A stretch of 64,000 nucleotides of DNA from Cucumis sativus (taxonomy: Eukaryota; Streptophyta; Magnoliopsida; Cucurbitales; Cucurbitaceae). The stretch's first letter is position 1. Each line of letters opens with the position of its first letter. Positions 25,608-37,259 of the stretch are shown piece by piece. The position numbers and the translations under genes are program-made. The DNA is taken from positions 20,215,498 through 20,279,497 of the forward strand of contig NC_026660.2 in NCBI RefSeq assembly GCF_000004075.3. The letters run 5' to 3'. The notes beneath the pieces were generated by a model. That model saw nothing but the letters and a program-made list of their open reading frames with translations. It was not told the origin of the DNA and did no database searches.

Positions 25608-25769
25608 TTATAACACAATTGCAGTATCTGTGTGGAAAATAGCATACCCGATGAGCGACAGCTGTGCCGAGTGTTCGAGAGGGAGACCATAGAATGCCTC
25701 AGGCCAAGGATCAGATAAAAAGGATAGAGAAGACAACAGAAAAGACAAGATGGTGGAGATGGGAGCCAT
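25608..25769 (-). CDS. Unrecognised 53-residue protein, copy B
   Basis: Single-exon ORF from ATG at 25769 to TAA at 25608, the counterpart of 23083-23244. The N-terminus is MAPISTILSFLLSSLSFLSD, followed by DPWPEAFYGLPLE and AIFHTDTAIVL at the end. Changes between copies are mostly conservative in the hydrophobic part (F/L, Y/F) and freer in the middle. An in-frame Met at 25841 exists, but it lies about 10 bases from the TATA box, before any likely transcription start, so I use 25769, which matches copy A. Function unknown: it may be a secreted or membrane micropeptide, or a chance ORF in a conserved non-coding transcript. Confidence 0.5.
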   Translation of the reverse strand: MAPISTILSFLLSSLSFLSDPWPEAFYGLPLEHSAQLSLIGYAIFHTDTAIVL

Positions 25770-25850
25770 TTCTTTTTCTCTCCAAATCCTGTAAGAAATA
25801 CACTTGTCTCGCTTATTCTTTACCCCTTCATCGAACAACATGAGTTCTTT

Positions 25851-25857
25851 TTATATA
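25851..25857 (-). promoter_or_regulatory. TATA box of small ORF copy B
   Basis: TATATAA on the minus strand, 82 bases before the ATG at 25769, in a stretch that aligns with the TATA region of copy A. The upstream 150 bases are similar in both copies. Confidence 0.5.
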
Positions 25858-26115
25858 TTTAGCCATAAGGCTTCCTGTAGAGTTACTTTACTTTAATCTC
25901 TGGGTCCCTATGCCCTGACCCAGAAATCAAAAGGGACAAAAATTGTGAGTAGTGGAATATGAATGATGTAATGTAACTATGTAGGCGTGCCTTTGAATTC
26001 TAAAAACAAGTGAAACATAGTCATGGTTGTTGCTTATAGTTAAATATTTTCAAATTTGTGAGGAAGAATACCAAAAAAAGAACCACAAGAAACAATAAAG
26101 GAAAGAGAACAACCA

Positions 26116-26304
26116 TCGTGAGTTGGCCTGATGGTACATGAAGGTCATGAGTTTTATAGGACTTCGAGAAAATGAGTTCAATTCATGTTGTTCACCTACT
26201 TAAATTTTATGTCTTACGTATTTCTTTGATCTAAAAATGTTTTACAGCTAGATGAGTTGTTTTATAAGATTAGTCAAAATGCATGCAAGCTGATTCAGGC
26301 ACTC
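26116..26304 (+). mobile_element. tRNA-derived SINE, Au-like
   Basis: The element starts with an A-box-like gtgagttggcctgatggt and has a B-box-like gagttcaattcat about 50 bases on. It ends with ttataagattagtcaaaatg and caagctgattcaggcactca, which matches the 3' half of the plant Au SINE consensus as I remember it. It is flanked by a 7-bp direct repeat (acaacca at 26109-26115 and 26305-26311). It is absent from the otherwise aligned copy A, which confirms the insertion boundaries. Confidence 0.75.
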
Positions 26305-26660
26305 ACAACCACTGTCAAAGAGAAAAAAGTAAGAAAGAAACACCAACAGTAGCAAAGAAAAGAAGAAAAGGAAAGTAAAGGGAGATTGGTAAAGGACCAG
26401 ACTTGACAGAAGAGTTTGGAAATTGGAATCCTATGGTTCATTGTCGAGTGTAAGGCTTAATAAAGAGTAAAAATTAGAAGCTTATGTGATGGTGAGCCAA
26501 TGAAGGTCATCTTTGCTTTTAAGCCTGAACTATGCATTTTTGCTTTTTTAGTATATTAGGTGCTTTTTTCATTCTTGTTTCTTTGTTTTGGCATTTGTGA
26601 ATGAATTTTGTGTTTAAGTGTGAGGTTACTTTTGACTTATATCAAGAAATAGCATAAACT

Positions 26661-27719
26661 TCAAAGATAGAATAAAGAATAGCTGTGATTATAACTTCCT
26701 TTTAAGGTGAAAAGTAACAAGAAAATGAAGAAATTATTTCGTGTGTGACAAGATCAAGATGATGGATGGATAGGGATGTTTTGTTATTTCAAATAAAGGG
26801 AATATCACCAAATTATATATAAAAACAAATAGGTACTCATTTTTAGCTCAGAGTTTCATTTGTGTTTCTACATAATTAGTTTTATGCTTTTTCTTTAAAT
26901 TTTCCCTTTAGTTGGAAGGTGAAATTTCTATACTCTTATCTTAAAAAAAAAAGAAAGAAAGAAAAGAAAAACTACGTTTTAGTGAATTTTTGAGTTTTGA
27001 AAAATAGATATGTTTGGTTCAAGAGTTTCCAAAGAATATTTTTTTTAATACCTAAGAATTCATGCATTGAGTTTTCAAAGTATATTTTTTTTAATATCTA
27101 ACTACGAATACATGCATTTGGTCTTCAATGTAACTTTTTAGTTACAAAGTTTTAGAAATAGGTATTAAAGTTTCGTACAGTAACTTTTTTTTTAAATTCT
27201 TATTATTTTATATCATCAAAATAATTTTAAAATTTGTATTATTCTTTTGACATATATTAAATTCCTTTATTTCTCTGTGCATAAAGGTAAAAAGAATGAG
27301 ATTCCATTGAAAAAGGTTGAAATTCCATTCATCTTATCTTAAGCTATGAGAGGGAGAATCAATTTGTCTCTCTTTTAGTATATTCTAAGATGAGTTCACT
27401 TTCACTTTTGTTATATTCTAGAGTAATCCCACATTTTTTTCTCCTTTAACTAGATAAATTAAGATTTTTAAACAAATAAAACAATAAACTACTTGAACAA
27501 ACATTGCCTGTTACATTACTAGGAAATCAGTCGCAAACATGATTATTAAAGAAGCTATTTCTAGCCATTCCAATAGCAAAAGGAAAAGAAGAGCCATCAA
27601 CTTCATGAAAATCAGTAGCAAACATGATTAGTAAAAACTCAAAATGCATAAACTAATGTTGATTTGAACCTTAATCTCCAAAGAGGCAGCTTAACTAAAA
27701 ACAACGTTATTAATTATCA
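26661..27719. other. Spacer, 3' side of the PIP2 gene
   Basis: AT-rich sequence with A-rich and T-rich runs (for example 26940-26970). I see no gene. The part nearest 27719 is probably the PIP2 3' UTR. Confidence 0.5.
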
Positions 27720-30700
27720 TCACACATGTGAGCTGCTTCTAAATGAACCAAGAGCTTTAACAGCACCTGCTCTCAAGATGAATTGATGGTAGAAAGCTGC
27801 AATGGCTGCTCCAAGAAATGGTCCAACCCAAAATACCCACTGCAAAACAATAAAGACCCATAAAAAAATTAGACACATCACATTGTAAACAAACTTCAAT
27901 AATTTAGTAAATTTGAGTTATCAATCTTGTAATCAACATTTCTTTTTTTGAAATGTGAATGTAAACAAATAAGGACTAACATGGTTATTCCAAGTCTTTT
28001 GGTCATTTAAAATAACGGCAGATCCCAAGCTTCTAGCCGGGTTGATTCCAGTGCCTGTGATTGGAATTGTAGCCAAATGAACCATGAAAACTGCAAATCC
28101 AATTGGAAGTGGAGCCAAAACCTTCAACCAAAGAGTGGAATATAAGATACATTATTAACCAACAGACTTCTTAGTTACTAACATATACTATATACTAAAT
28201 GTCATTGAGTTATAATTGTTTTGGCAAAATATTTGCTGGGAAGGAAGTTAAAACAATTAAGGAAAAGTAAAGTATGTGTATGCATGTGAAACCAAACAAA
28301 ACAAAGTTGATAACTTTGATAAAAGGATTTTTCATTTTTAAATTTTTGTAAAAGTAAGGTCAGAAATAGGCATTTAGGGTAGGAAGTTGGTGCCTAACAC
28401 ATGAACCCACTTTGTAATTCTTTCAATGAAAAGAAACTTAGGTATACCATTTAAAAAGATGGAAAGCAAAGAAAGGTCATTATGGCATATAGGTAGAGAA
28501 AATATTTTCTTGGAAGGAATGTAGTTTTCCTAAGAAACAAACAAAAAAGTTGGGTGATTCTCAAATCCACTTCCTAATGCCAAGCTATATTCACTAACTT
28601 GGAAATATTACCTAAAAAAAATATAGAGAATTTGAGTAACTAGAATAACAATAAAATAATAATAAAAAAATGATAAAAAATAGACCATTTAACAAAAAAA
28701 AAAAAATTAAATGTAACGAATTTTGTCTTTTAATTATTTTGTTTCATAGAGAGTGTAAATAGTTTGTCAATTTTTTTTTTCTATTTTTGGTAGTTAGTGT
28801 CTTAAAGTATTGTTCTATTTTTTGCTCTTATTGTCGAATGTATTTAATTATTTGTGTAATAGATTTTCTTTTGTCTACTATAGGTCGATGAATAAGTGAG
28901 TGATATATTAATCGCAAAATTGAAAGTTTGTTTTAAACATTATTCAACTTATTAATTTTTATATTTGGTTATTTACTTTTCTACTTATGGATTTTTTCAT
29001 AAATATAACACAACTAAAATATTTACACTATGTAAAATAATTTTGAAAAAAGAAAAAGCTCGTGAAATACCAAAAATGCCATAATCAACCTACGATTAAT
29101 TGGTCATGCATGTACTATAGACTAAACAGTGATTTAAATTATGACATGATCGTGTAGTTCATTTTAAACGATGTGGAAAAATGTTTCAAATTTAAACTAT
29201 CGAATAATAAGCTCTAAATAATGGCAAGAAAACTTAAAAAATAATTGTTAGTATAATATAATCCAAACAATCATTGGATCATATACACGATCGTTTATGT
29301 CAGAATAAACTATCATGTAGTGAAATAATAGACATTAAATGATTGTATTGACCATGATAAACGATTGTATTGACTATGATAAACGATCATGTTGGTTATG
29401 GTAAACGATCGTGTAGTACAATATAAATGATCGTGAAAAACTTTAAACCTAACAATCATATAATACAATATACAAAATGGTTTAGATTTCAGTATATAAC
29501 CATTTAGAAATGAAATGGTACATAGTCGAAGATGATAAAAATGAAAAGGAGATTGAAACGATCGAAGATAGAATAAATAGCGAATAAGAAGAAAAGCAAG
29601 TATCAAACTCGTCACTCAATATTTAAAATCAATCAGAACCTAATACGAAACTTATGAAAAAATAATCAGGCTTCACGTGCATTTCTTACTTTATTATATG
29701 TACCATAAATGGAGTTTTGTTAGATTAATGTAAATTAAGATGCTACGGCTTATCTGCTAAAAAAATAAGAGAAATACAACAAAAATGAAATGTTGTTTTA
29801 AAAGGAGAGAGATTGGTTAAGGTGTGTGTACCGGAACATGGGAATCTCTGGCGTTTCGTTTAGGGTCGGTGGCGGAGAAGACGGTGTACACCAACACAAA
29901 ACTCCCAACAATCTCCGCCGCCAGTCCAGTGCCGATGCTGTACTCATCGGAAACCCCATTAGCCCCGCCGCCGTGCTTCTCGAAGTGGGCCTTCTGGAAC
30001 GCCTTGACAATCCCAACTCCACTGATCGCCCCCAAACATTGGGCCACCATGTACATCACGGCCCGCACAAGTGACACCTTTCGCCCCAACAGAAGCCCAA
30101 ATGTCACTGCTGGGTTTATGTGGCCCCCTGCACAATCTCCGCGGTTAACCGTTTCTAAAACTATTGTTGATAATAAAATTCATGCACGTATTCACCAAAA
30201 TATTATTAAAATTTTAGGTTCTATTAATTAATTTTTATAAACACAAATAATAGAAGTTATATTGATATCTACCGTAAATAAAATTTAAACTTTATTATAT
30301 TTTATAAATGTTTTGATTTATTATACTACATTTCAGAATGTTTCAAATAAATGTCTACGAAAATACTTTGTCAAATAAACCTCGATAAAAATAGTAACAA
30401 TTTAGTTTACTTTAGAATAATTAATAAGCCGTTGCGACTGAGAATTAGTTTACTATCTTAGCTTTCTTTTCATTCATTTTTCAAGAAAGAACACGTAAGT
30501 ATTATTTTTAATAAATAAGTAAATAATAATAATAATAAAAAAGCGCGAAATGGAATTTGGTTTGTTTGGAAGCTAAGAAAATGAGAGAAAATTTTAAATT
30601 TTCTTTAACTTGAAGACGAAGGAAGAGAGGAAGAAGAACAACAACCTGAAATTCCAGCAGTACAGTAAACAAGAACGAAGATCATTCCTCCAAAAGCCCA

Positions 30701-30919
30701 AGCAATTCCCAGAATTCCAACTCCTCCACAAGAATCCACATTCTTCTTCCCCATACCATGCGTTTCCGCTTTGTACCCGATCACCGTCAACACCGTCACA
30801 TACAGGAAAAGCAGAGTCGCCATGAACTCCGCAATCAGAGCTCTATAGAAAGACCATTTCCTAATCTCCACGCCGTCTATCAGCGGCACCGGTGGCGGAT
30901 CCTGGTAGTCCTTCGCCAT
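27720..30919 (-). CDS. PIP2: Plasma-membrane aquaporin, PIP2 subgroup
   Basis: Water channel of the plasma membrane (MIP family). Four exons: 30919-30646, 30127-29832, 28121-27981, 27839-27720; 276 residues. I start at MAKDYQ because PIP2 proteins have this short N-terminus; an in-frame Met at 30988 would add an unusual hydrophobic extension. Both pore signatures are present, [11 protein letters not shown] and [13 protein letters not shown], with PIP hallmarks [31 protein letters not shown] and [14 protein letters not shown]; the His and Arg of the aromatic/arginine filter are those of a water-selective PIP. The C-terminal FRSSSHV holds the serines usually phosphorylated in PIP2 gating and trafficking. 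The short N-terminus, as opposed to the longer PIP1 one, decides the subgroup. All junctions are in phase and the gene looks functional. It is divergent from the mannanase gene. Confidence 0.96.
29341..29435. repeat. 22-bp minisatellite in PIP2 intron 2
   Basis: Four head-to-tail units of exactly 22 bp (starts 29341, 29363, 29385, 29407), each beginning gattgt or gatcrtg and mostly ending ataaac, followed by a partial fifth. Divergence rises along the array. Confidence 0.85.
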
Positions 30920-31560
30920 AAACACACAGAAAATTGAAACCAAAACCAAAGCCCTAGAAGAGACTTTGAATAAAGAAATGTGGTGCAATTTCGCGAAGCG
31001 AAGAGCGGCATTTAATGAAGAATAAATTGAAGGAAAAGAAGAGAAAAGCAGCAGTGATTTTCAGCGGCTCCGCCTGAGTTGGGCACCACTGCCTATCCAC
31101 TTGCCATTGCCTTTGGTTGCTTCCGTACCTTTGTCGCTCGTTCCTTCTGACCTACTCAGAACAGTGCCTTCACTGTGCATTCCACTTACTACAGTAACGA
31201 CAAATTCCTTTTCATGCTTCAAATAAATAATCAATGGCGTTGGTAACCTTTTCAACTCTTTTTCCTCTCTGTATGTACTTACCAGTTTAATAGATGGACG
31301 TAGCTTAGAAGTGATAGCATTTGCATCTTTACTCTTACGGCCATTGCTATTTCTGAAACTGAAAGATTAAAACATAGATGGGATTATCAATATCTAATTT
31401 TATCTTGCCTTCAAAGATTTGGAACTGTTTAGTTCTTTCTTGAAATTATCTGTTGCGTCTAATGTCTCTGTAGTTGGAGATTTGTGTGTGTATATATATA
31501 TATAGATTGAGAAATGATAGTCCAAATTTGTGATAGATTTCTCAGAGAGAAGTCAAAACA
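30920..31560. promoter_or_regulatory. Shared divergent promoter region, PIP2 / mannanase
   Basis: 641 bases separate the two start codons. A strong TATA stretch (tatatatatatata) lies at 31491-31504, 57 bases before the mannanase ATG. On the PIP2 side I see no clear TATA box. Confidence 0.5.
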
Positions 31561-34500
31561 ATGGCTGCTCGTTACATATTACTAAATTTAAAACTTGTTT
31601 TTCTGATTGTAGTTCTTATCTCGTGTGTTGAGTATACAATTTCATCCTTTGTCGAGGGTAATGGGGATGATCAGCCATTTGATTTCTCAGTCGAGGATGC
31701 TACTGAGAATCATTTTACGTATTCAGACATGAGTCATGGGTAACTATTACTTATATCTCCTCGTTGTATCATTTTCTCATTTAAACGTCCCGCCACTCTG
31801 AATCGAATATATTTGAAAGTGATTTTGGAGTGGTTAAAATTATTTGTAACATGTTTTTTATCCTTCTAAATTAATTTAGTATTTGGCTTTCATTTTCAAA
31901 CACAATTTTCATTCCGTCTAAAATTGATTTTTAATAGCAATATTTTTTCATTGGAATTTTGAATATGACAAAAGTGATTTTTATCATTTCAAAATAGCTC
32001 TTAAACATTTCAGATTTGGTAACCATTTTGTTTTGGTTTTTGGTTTTAGAAACGTAACTATTCTCTCTTCTAAAGTAAAAGAGTTGAATTCTTTGTCAAT
32101 TTAAAAAATTAAATATATTTCTTTTAGTTTTCAAATTTTGTTTTGACTTTTAAAAATAGTTAACTAACTAACAATTTTAGAGGTCGAAGAGATGTTTGTA
32201 GATTTATTTTTCAAAAGTTAAAAACTAAAAATCAAATCGTTACCAAATTCGTATTTGTTTCGAGAAAAAAAAAAAAGAAAAAAAAAGGCTACCAGACCAC
32301 CCGTCATTATTTTCTTTGGATCTTTATAAATATAAATCTTCAAATCATTTACAAATTCTGATTTTGAATTTCTGTTATAACTTTGTGATGTATTTAAGTC
32401 ACCTATATTGAACTCATTTTCAATACATAGAATTGAATGGACCAAAGTATTGTTTAACTTTAGGATCAAATAATATTGAAATGTAATTCTTTTTTGTTTT
32501 TTTGGGTTCATCAATGTAGGTTTGATAGGGTGGTTCAAAAGGAAAGCGACGCATGGAGTATGGTGGAGACAAAACAGAACCAATTTGTAGTAGACGGCCA
32601 ACCATTCTATGTTAATGGGTTCAACACTTACTGGTTAATGATATTTGCAGCGGACCAATCCACAAGAGGAAAGGTCACAGAGGTGTTTAAACAAGCTGCT
32701 TCTGTGGGTTTAACTGTTTGTAGGACATGGGCCTTCAATGATGGCCAGTGGAGAGCTCTTCAAAAATCTCCATCTGTGTATGATGAAGAAGTCTTCAAGG
32801 TAAATATAAGAACAAGAGTAATATCTACAAACTATCTGATCATATTTCTCAGAGATCATTTTGACATCACAACTAGAAAATTGTGTTTCTCATTCAACAT
32901 ATTCAATAATGTTTATAATTACACCTTCGATCAGTAAAATGCTGGTTGCGTATGCGCCAAATTTAATTCATTTGTAACTGCCTTGATTTATGAATTGTAG
33001 GGATTAGATTTTGTGATTAGTGAAGCAAAGAAGTTTAAGATAAGGTTGATATTATCATTAGCAAACAATTGGGAAGCATTCGGTGGCAAAGCGCAATATG
33101 TGAAATGGGGAAAAGCTGCTGGCCTCAATTTGACATCTGATGATGATTTCTTCACTGATCCAACTCTTAGAAGCTACTACAAAGCTCATGTTAAAGTGAG
33201 TTCCCCACGTATCACTGAATTGAATGGTCAAATTATTGTTATCTTATATTGTTAGTATGAAAATGATATATTGCTAATTCCCATGTGAATGGCATAGACG
33301 GTGCTTAATAGAGTGAATACATACACAAATGTAACATACAAGGAAGATCCAACCATTTTCGCCTGGGAATTGATGAACGAACCCCGTTGTACATCAGATC
33401 CTTCAGGCAATACACTGCAGGTTTGTCTTCTCTATCAAAGATTTTGCAAATAACTAAGATCTCGTTTGATAACTATTTAGTTTTTAAAAATTAAACCTAC
33501 AAACACTCCATCTACTCTAAATTTCTTTTCTTTTTATTTACATTTTATCGATGTTTTGATAAAACTAAACTCAATTTTGAAAACAAAAAAAGAAGTGGTT
33601 AAATACATGTTTTTGATTTTCCGAATTTGACTTAGAAGACAACTCTTTGTACTTAAGTAAGATACGGATCATTGTAAGAAGTTGAGATGAAGTAGACATA
33701 GTTTTTAAAAATCAAAAAACAAAAACCAAATAGCCATAATCAAGCAACCAATATTGTAATTTGAAGTAATTGAATGATAATTGGCAGGGATGGATTCAAG
33801 AAATGGCTGTGTTCGTGAAGAGCATGGATCCAAAACATTTACTAGAGGTTGGTTTGGAGGGATTTTATGGTCCATCCACACCCAATAGAGTTCAGTTCAA
33901 TCCAAATACATATGCTCAACAAGTTGGAACTGATTTCATCAGAAACCATAAAGTTCTTGGTGTTGATTTTGCTTCAGTTCACATTTATGCAGACACATGG
34001 TAGGTTGCAAAAGAAAAAGAAAAAAAACCCTTAGAATCGGAATTATACATTTGAACTTAAAACATATGATATGAACTAGACTCTGTTGTATGATTCTAAC
34101 ATGAACTTAATTGTGAAAGGGTTTCTCAAGCAATCTCTGATGCCCATCTTCAATTCACAAAATCATGGATGGAGGCTCACATAGAGGATGCAGAGAAGTA
34201 CCTTGGAATGCCAGTCATTTTCGCTGAGTTTGGGGTATCGACGAAGGATCCTGGTTACAATTCGACTTACAGGGATAAATATCTTAGCTCGGTATACAAG
34301 ACGCTGCTGGATTCAACAAAGAAAGGAGGGAGTGGAGGAGGAAGCCTGGTGTGGCAACTATTCCCGGAAGGAACTGACTACATGGATGATGGCTATGCAA
34401 TTGTGCTCTCCAATTCTCCTTCAACTTCAAACATTATATCTCTTCATTCTACAAGAATGTCAATCTTCAACTCCATTTGTTCCATGAAATGTCGTTGGGG

Positions 34501-34564
34501 TTGTAAGAAGAAAAATGTTATGGATATTATTTTTCTCAACCACAATGATCATGATGAGATGTAA
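31561..34564 (+). CDS. MAN: Mannan endo-1,4-beta-mannosidase (GH5 family)
   Basis: Secreted cell-wall hydrolase cutting internal beta-1,4 bonds of mannans. Six exons: 31561-31739, 32520-32799, 33001-33195, 33298-33420, 33788-33999, 34120-34564; 477 residues. Residues 1 to about 28 form a signal peptide ([17 protein letters not shown]), followed by a non-conserved acidic stretch. The catalytic domain starts near [19 protein letters not shown]. The acid/base Glu is in [11 protein letters not shown] and the nucleophile Glu in [32 protein letters not shown] and VHIYADTW are also conserved. A C-terminal tail ([12 protein letters not shown] and beyond) follows the last core motif GDY-like [12 protein letters not shown]. 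It resembles the extended tails of some plant MAN paralogues. N-glycosylation sequons are present (for example NLTS and NVTY). No defect seen; I cannot assign the paralogue number. Confidence 0.95.
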
Positions 34565-34714
34565 TCTAACATAAAAACAACTCGTCGTCGAGGATAAGGG
34601 TATCCGATCCTTATGGATTATTCAAAAGGGTACATTTGAACTCCTTGTATCATAAATAAGAACTTTCTTGGTATTGTATGATCTTGCTTTTAACCATAAT
34701 TCTCACTTGAGAAT

Positions 34715-36536
34715 GTTCCTTTGGCCTTTTTTTCAACGTTTTGGGATGAAACCAAAAAACTAAGTGTGAGGCATTATGGTTCGGCTTTTGTGGGCAAAAT
34801 TTTTTAATATTACTCAAAATGAGACCACCTAGTAGTTAGATGTGAACTTTTGAGAACTTTGATATTGTTCTAAGTTGGATAGTTTCTTTCTAGGCTATAA
34901 CATTAGCCCTTTTTCCAACGTTTTGAGACGAAATAAAAAAACTGAGGTATCAGCGTTTGACTTTTGTGGGCAAAAAGTTTTAATATTACTCAAAATGAGA
35001 ACACCGATTAGTTAGATGTGAACTTACGATACCTTTAACATTGTTCTAAGTTAGGTAGTTTCTTTCTAGGCCATATCATTAGTCTTTTTTTCAAGGTTTT
35101 GGGATGGAAAAAAAAAGAAGACAAAGTCTGGGACATCACCGTTTAACTTTTGTGGGCAAATTTTTTTAATATTACTTTAAATGAAACCACCTAATAGTTA
35201 GATGTGAACTTTCGAGACCTTTGACATTGTTCTAAGTTGGGTAGTTTCTTTCAAAGACCATAGCATTGGCCACTTTTTCAACGTTTTGGAACAGAACCAA
35301 AAAACTGAGACTGGGCATCACCGTTCGACTTTTGTGGGCAAAAAACTTTAATATTACTAAAAATGAGACCACTTAGTAATTAGAGGTGAACTTTCGAAAC
35401 CTTTAACATCGTTCTAGGTAGGGTAGTTTCTTTCTAGGCCATAACATTGACCATGATTTCAACGTTTTGGAAAATAACAAAATAAATGAGAATGGGACAT
35501 CACTGTTCGGCTTTTATGGGTAAAAAACTTTAATATGACTCAAAATGAAACCACCTAGTAGTCAAATGTGAACTTTCGGGACCTTTGACAGTTTTCTAAG
35601 TTGGGTAGTTTCATTTTAAGCCATAGCATTGACCCATTTTTAAAATTTTTGGGACGGAACCAAAAAACTGAGTCTAGGGCATCACCGTTCGGCTTTTGTG
35701 AGCAAAAAACTTTAATATCGCTCAAAATGAGACCTCCCAGTGGTCAGATGTGAACTTTCGAGACCTTTGACACTTTTCTAAGTCAGGTCGTTCCTTTCTA
35801 GGCCATAGCATTGGCCCTTTCTTCGACGTTTTGGGACGGAACCAAAAAACTGAGTCTGGGACATCACCATTTGGCTTTTGTGGGCAAAAAACTTTAATAT
35901 CGCTCAAAACGAGACCACCTAGTGGTCAGATGTGAACTTTTGAGACCTTTGACACTTTTCTAAGTCGGGTCGTTCTTTTCTAGGCCATAGCATTGGTCAT
36001 TTCTTCGACGTTTTGGGACGGAACCAAAAAACCGAGTCTGGGGCATCATCGTTCGGTTTTTGTGAGCAAAAAACTTTAATATGACTCAAAATGAAACCAC
36101 CTAGTAGTCAGATGTGAACTTTCGAGACCTTTGACACTGTTCTAAGTCGGGTCGTTCCTTTCTAGGCCATAGCATTGGCCCTTTCTTCGACGTTTTGGGA
36201 CGGAACCAAAAAATTGAGTCTGGGGCATCACCGTTCAACTTTTGTGGGAAAAAAACTTTAATATCGTTTAAAACGAGACCACCCAGTGGTCAGATGTGAA
36301 CTTTCGAGACTTTTGACACTGTTCTAAGTGAGGTCGTTCCTTTCTAGGCCATAGCATTGGCCATTTCTTCGACGTTTTGGGACGGAACCAAAAAACAAAG
36401 TTTGGGGCATCACCGTTCGGCTTTTGTGGGCAAAATACTTTAATATCGCTCAAAACGAGACCACCTAGTGGTCAGATGTGAACTTTCGAGACCTTTGACA
36501 CTGTTCTGAGTCGGGTCGTTCCTTTCTAGGCCATTG
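34715..36536. repeat. 182-bp minisatellite, about ten copies
   Basis: Head-to-tail array with a period close to 182 bp. Each unit carries ttcgacgttttgggacgga, ggcatcaccgttcggctttt, gtgggcaaaaaactttaata, and agatgtgaactttcgagacc with small variations. The left units (34.7-35.6 kb) have diverged more than those at 35.7-36.5 kb, which are nearly identical, so amplification was most recent at the right end. The right end abuts the DUF1985 fragment without a gap. Minus-strand ORFs of 61 residues recur because each unit is open in one frame; I do not count them as genes. Confidence 0.95.
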
Positions 36537-37005
36537 TGATTTTGTCTAGGAATGAAAACATTGTATAGGAAGTAAAGATTGGCTAATTTGGCTAGTTCTT
36601 GTTCATCACTACAGGTTTTACAATGATAGTTAAAAGCAGTCTTCAATTCTTGTCTACTAATAGAACTATTGTTTCTAAAAAACAATTGTTTAACCATCGA
36701 CTCATTTTCTTCTTGTATCCAAAACATCCTCAATAGGGTATTCACAACAATTTAACCCTGTAATCAAACAAAAATCTTGCAAACCAAATTCCACAGTTTT
36801 ACCTTTAATGTTGAAAAGAATAGCGTTGTTGTCTGTTGAGACACATTGTCTTCTAATCAATTGTGCTAAAAGTTGTAAAGGTATTTTGGTCATTTTCACA
36901 TTTAGTAAGTGTGCAAATAGACCTTCTTTAAGCAAATCTAGACAACTAGGTGATAGGCTTTCAATAATATGGTCGGTAGTTTGTAGATTACACTCCGATT
37001 TCCAA
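36537..37005 (-). pseudogene. DUF1985-domain transposon gene fragment, frameshifted
   Basis: Read on the minus strand, 37005-36735 gives SECNLQTTDHIIESLSPS, LLKEGLFAHLL, LAQLIRRQCVSTDNNAILFN and KTVEFGLQDFCLITGLNC. This is the opening of the plant DUF1985 domain, found in proteins that also carry Ulp1-type peptidases inside Mutator-like elements and that are abundant in cucurbits. Near 36735 the frame shifts. The other frame continues as MFWIQEENESMVKQLFF and YHCKTCSDEQELAKLANLYF, which fits the next part of the domain, and then runs straight into the 182-bp array. No peptidase region or start is present, so this is a dead fragment of a larger element. Confidence 0.75.
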
Positions 37006-37259
37006 TTCTAGACAACTAGGTGATTCTCAAGGTAGACTTTCACATTTCTTTGGGAATAATTATTTGTTTTCCCGGTTTAAAGCAAAATAATAGTTACAAC
37101 TATGCAGCCTAACAATTTAGAGAATATATATATATATATATATAGTGGGATACCTTTTTTTTTTTTGCTTGATTCACCTTCATGTATTGATGCTCTTTTA
37201 TCCCTTTTTCATTTGGTTCCTTTTCCATAGTTTTTTTCTTATCCATCTATTATAATTAC

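Larger units (their letters stand above)
25248..26660. repeat. Duplicated block, copy B
   Basis: Second copy of the block at 22404-23850, in the same orientation and about 2.8 kb away. It carries a SINE insertion (26116-26304) that copy A lacks, so the SINE arrived after the duplication or was lost from A. Confidence 0.8.

Noticed and set aside
25770-25841. Longer version of small ORF copy B starting at 25841
   Set aside because: The Met lies about 10 bases from the TATA box, upstream of a plausible transcription start, and copy A has no equivalent extension.
30917-30988. Upstream Met extending the PIP2 N-terminus
   Set aside because: The extension is hydrophobic and unlike any PIP2; the short MAKD start is standard.
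35722-36453. Repeated 61-residue minus-strand ORFs
   Set aside because: They recur because each 182-bp unit is open in one frame; the period is not a multiple of three, so no long repeat protein is formed.
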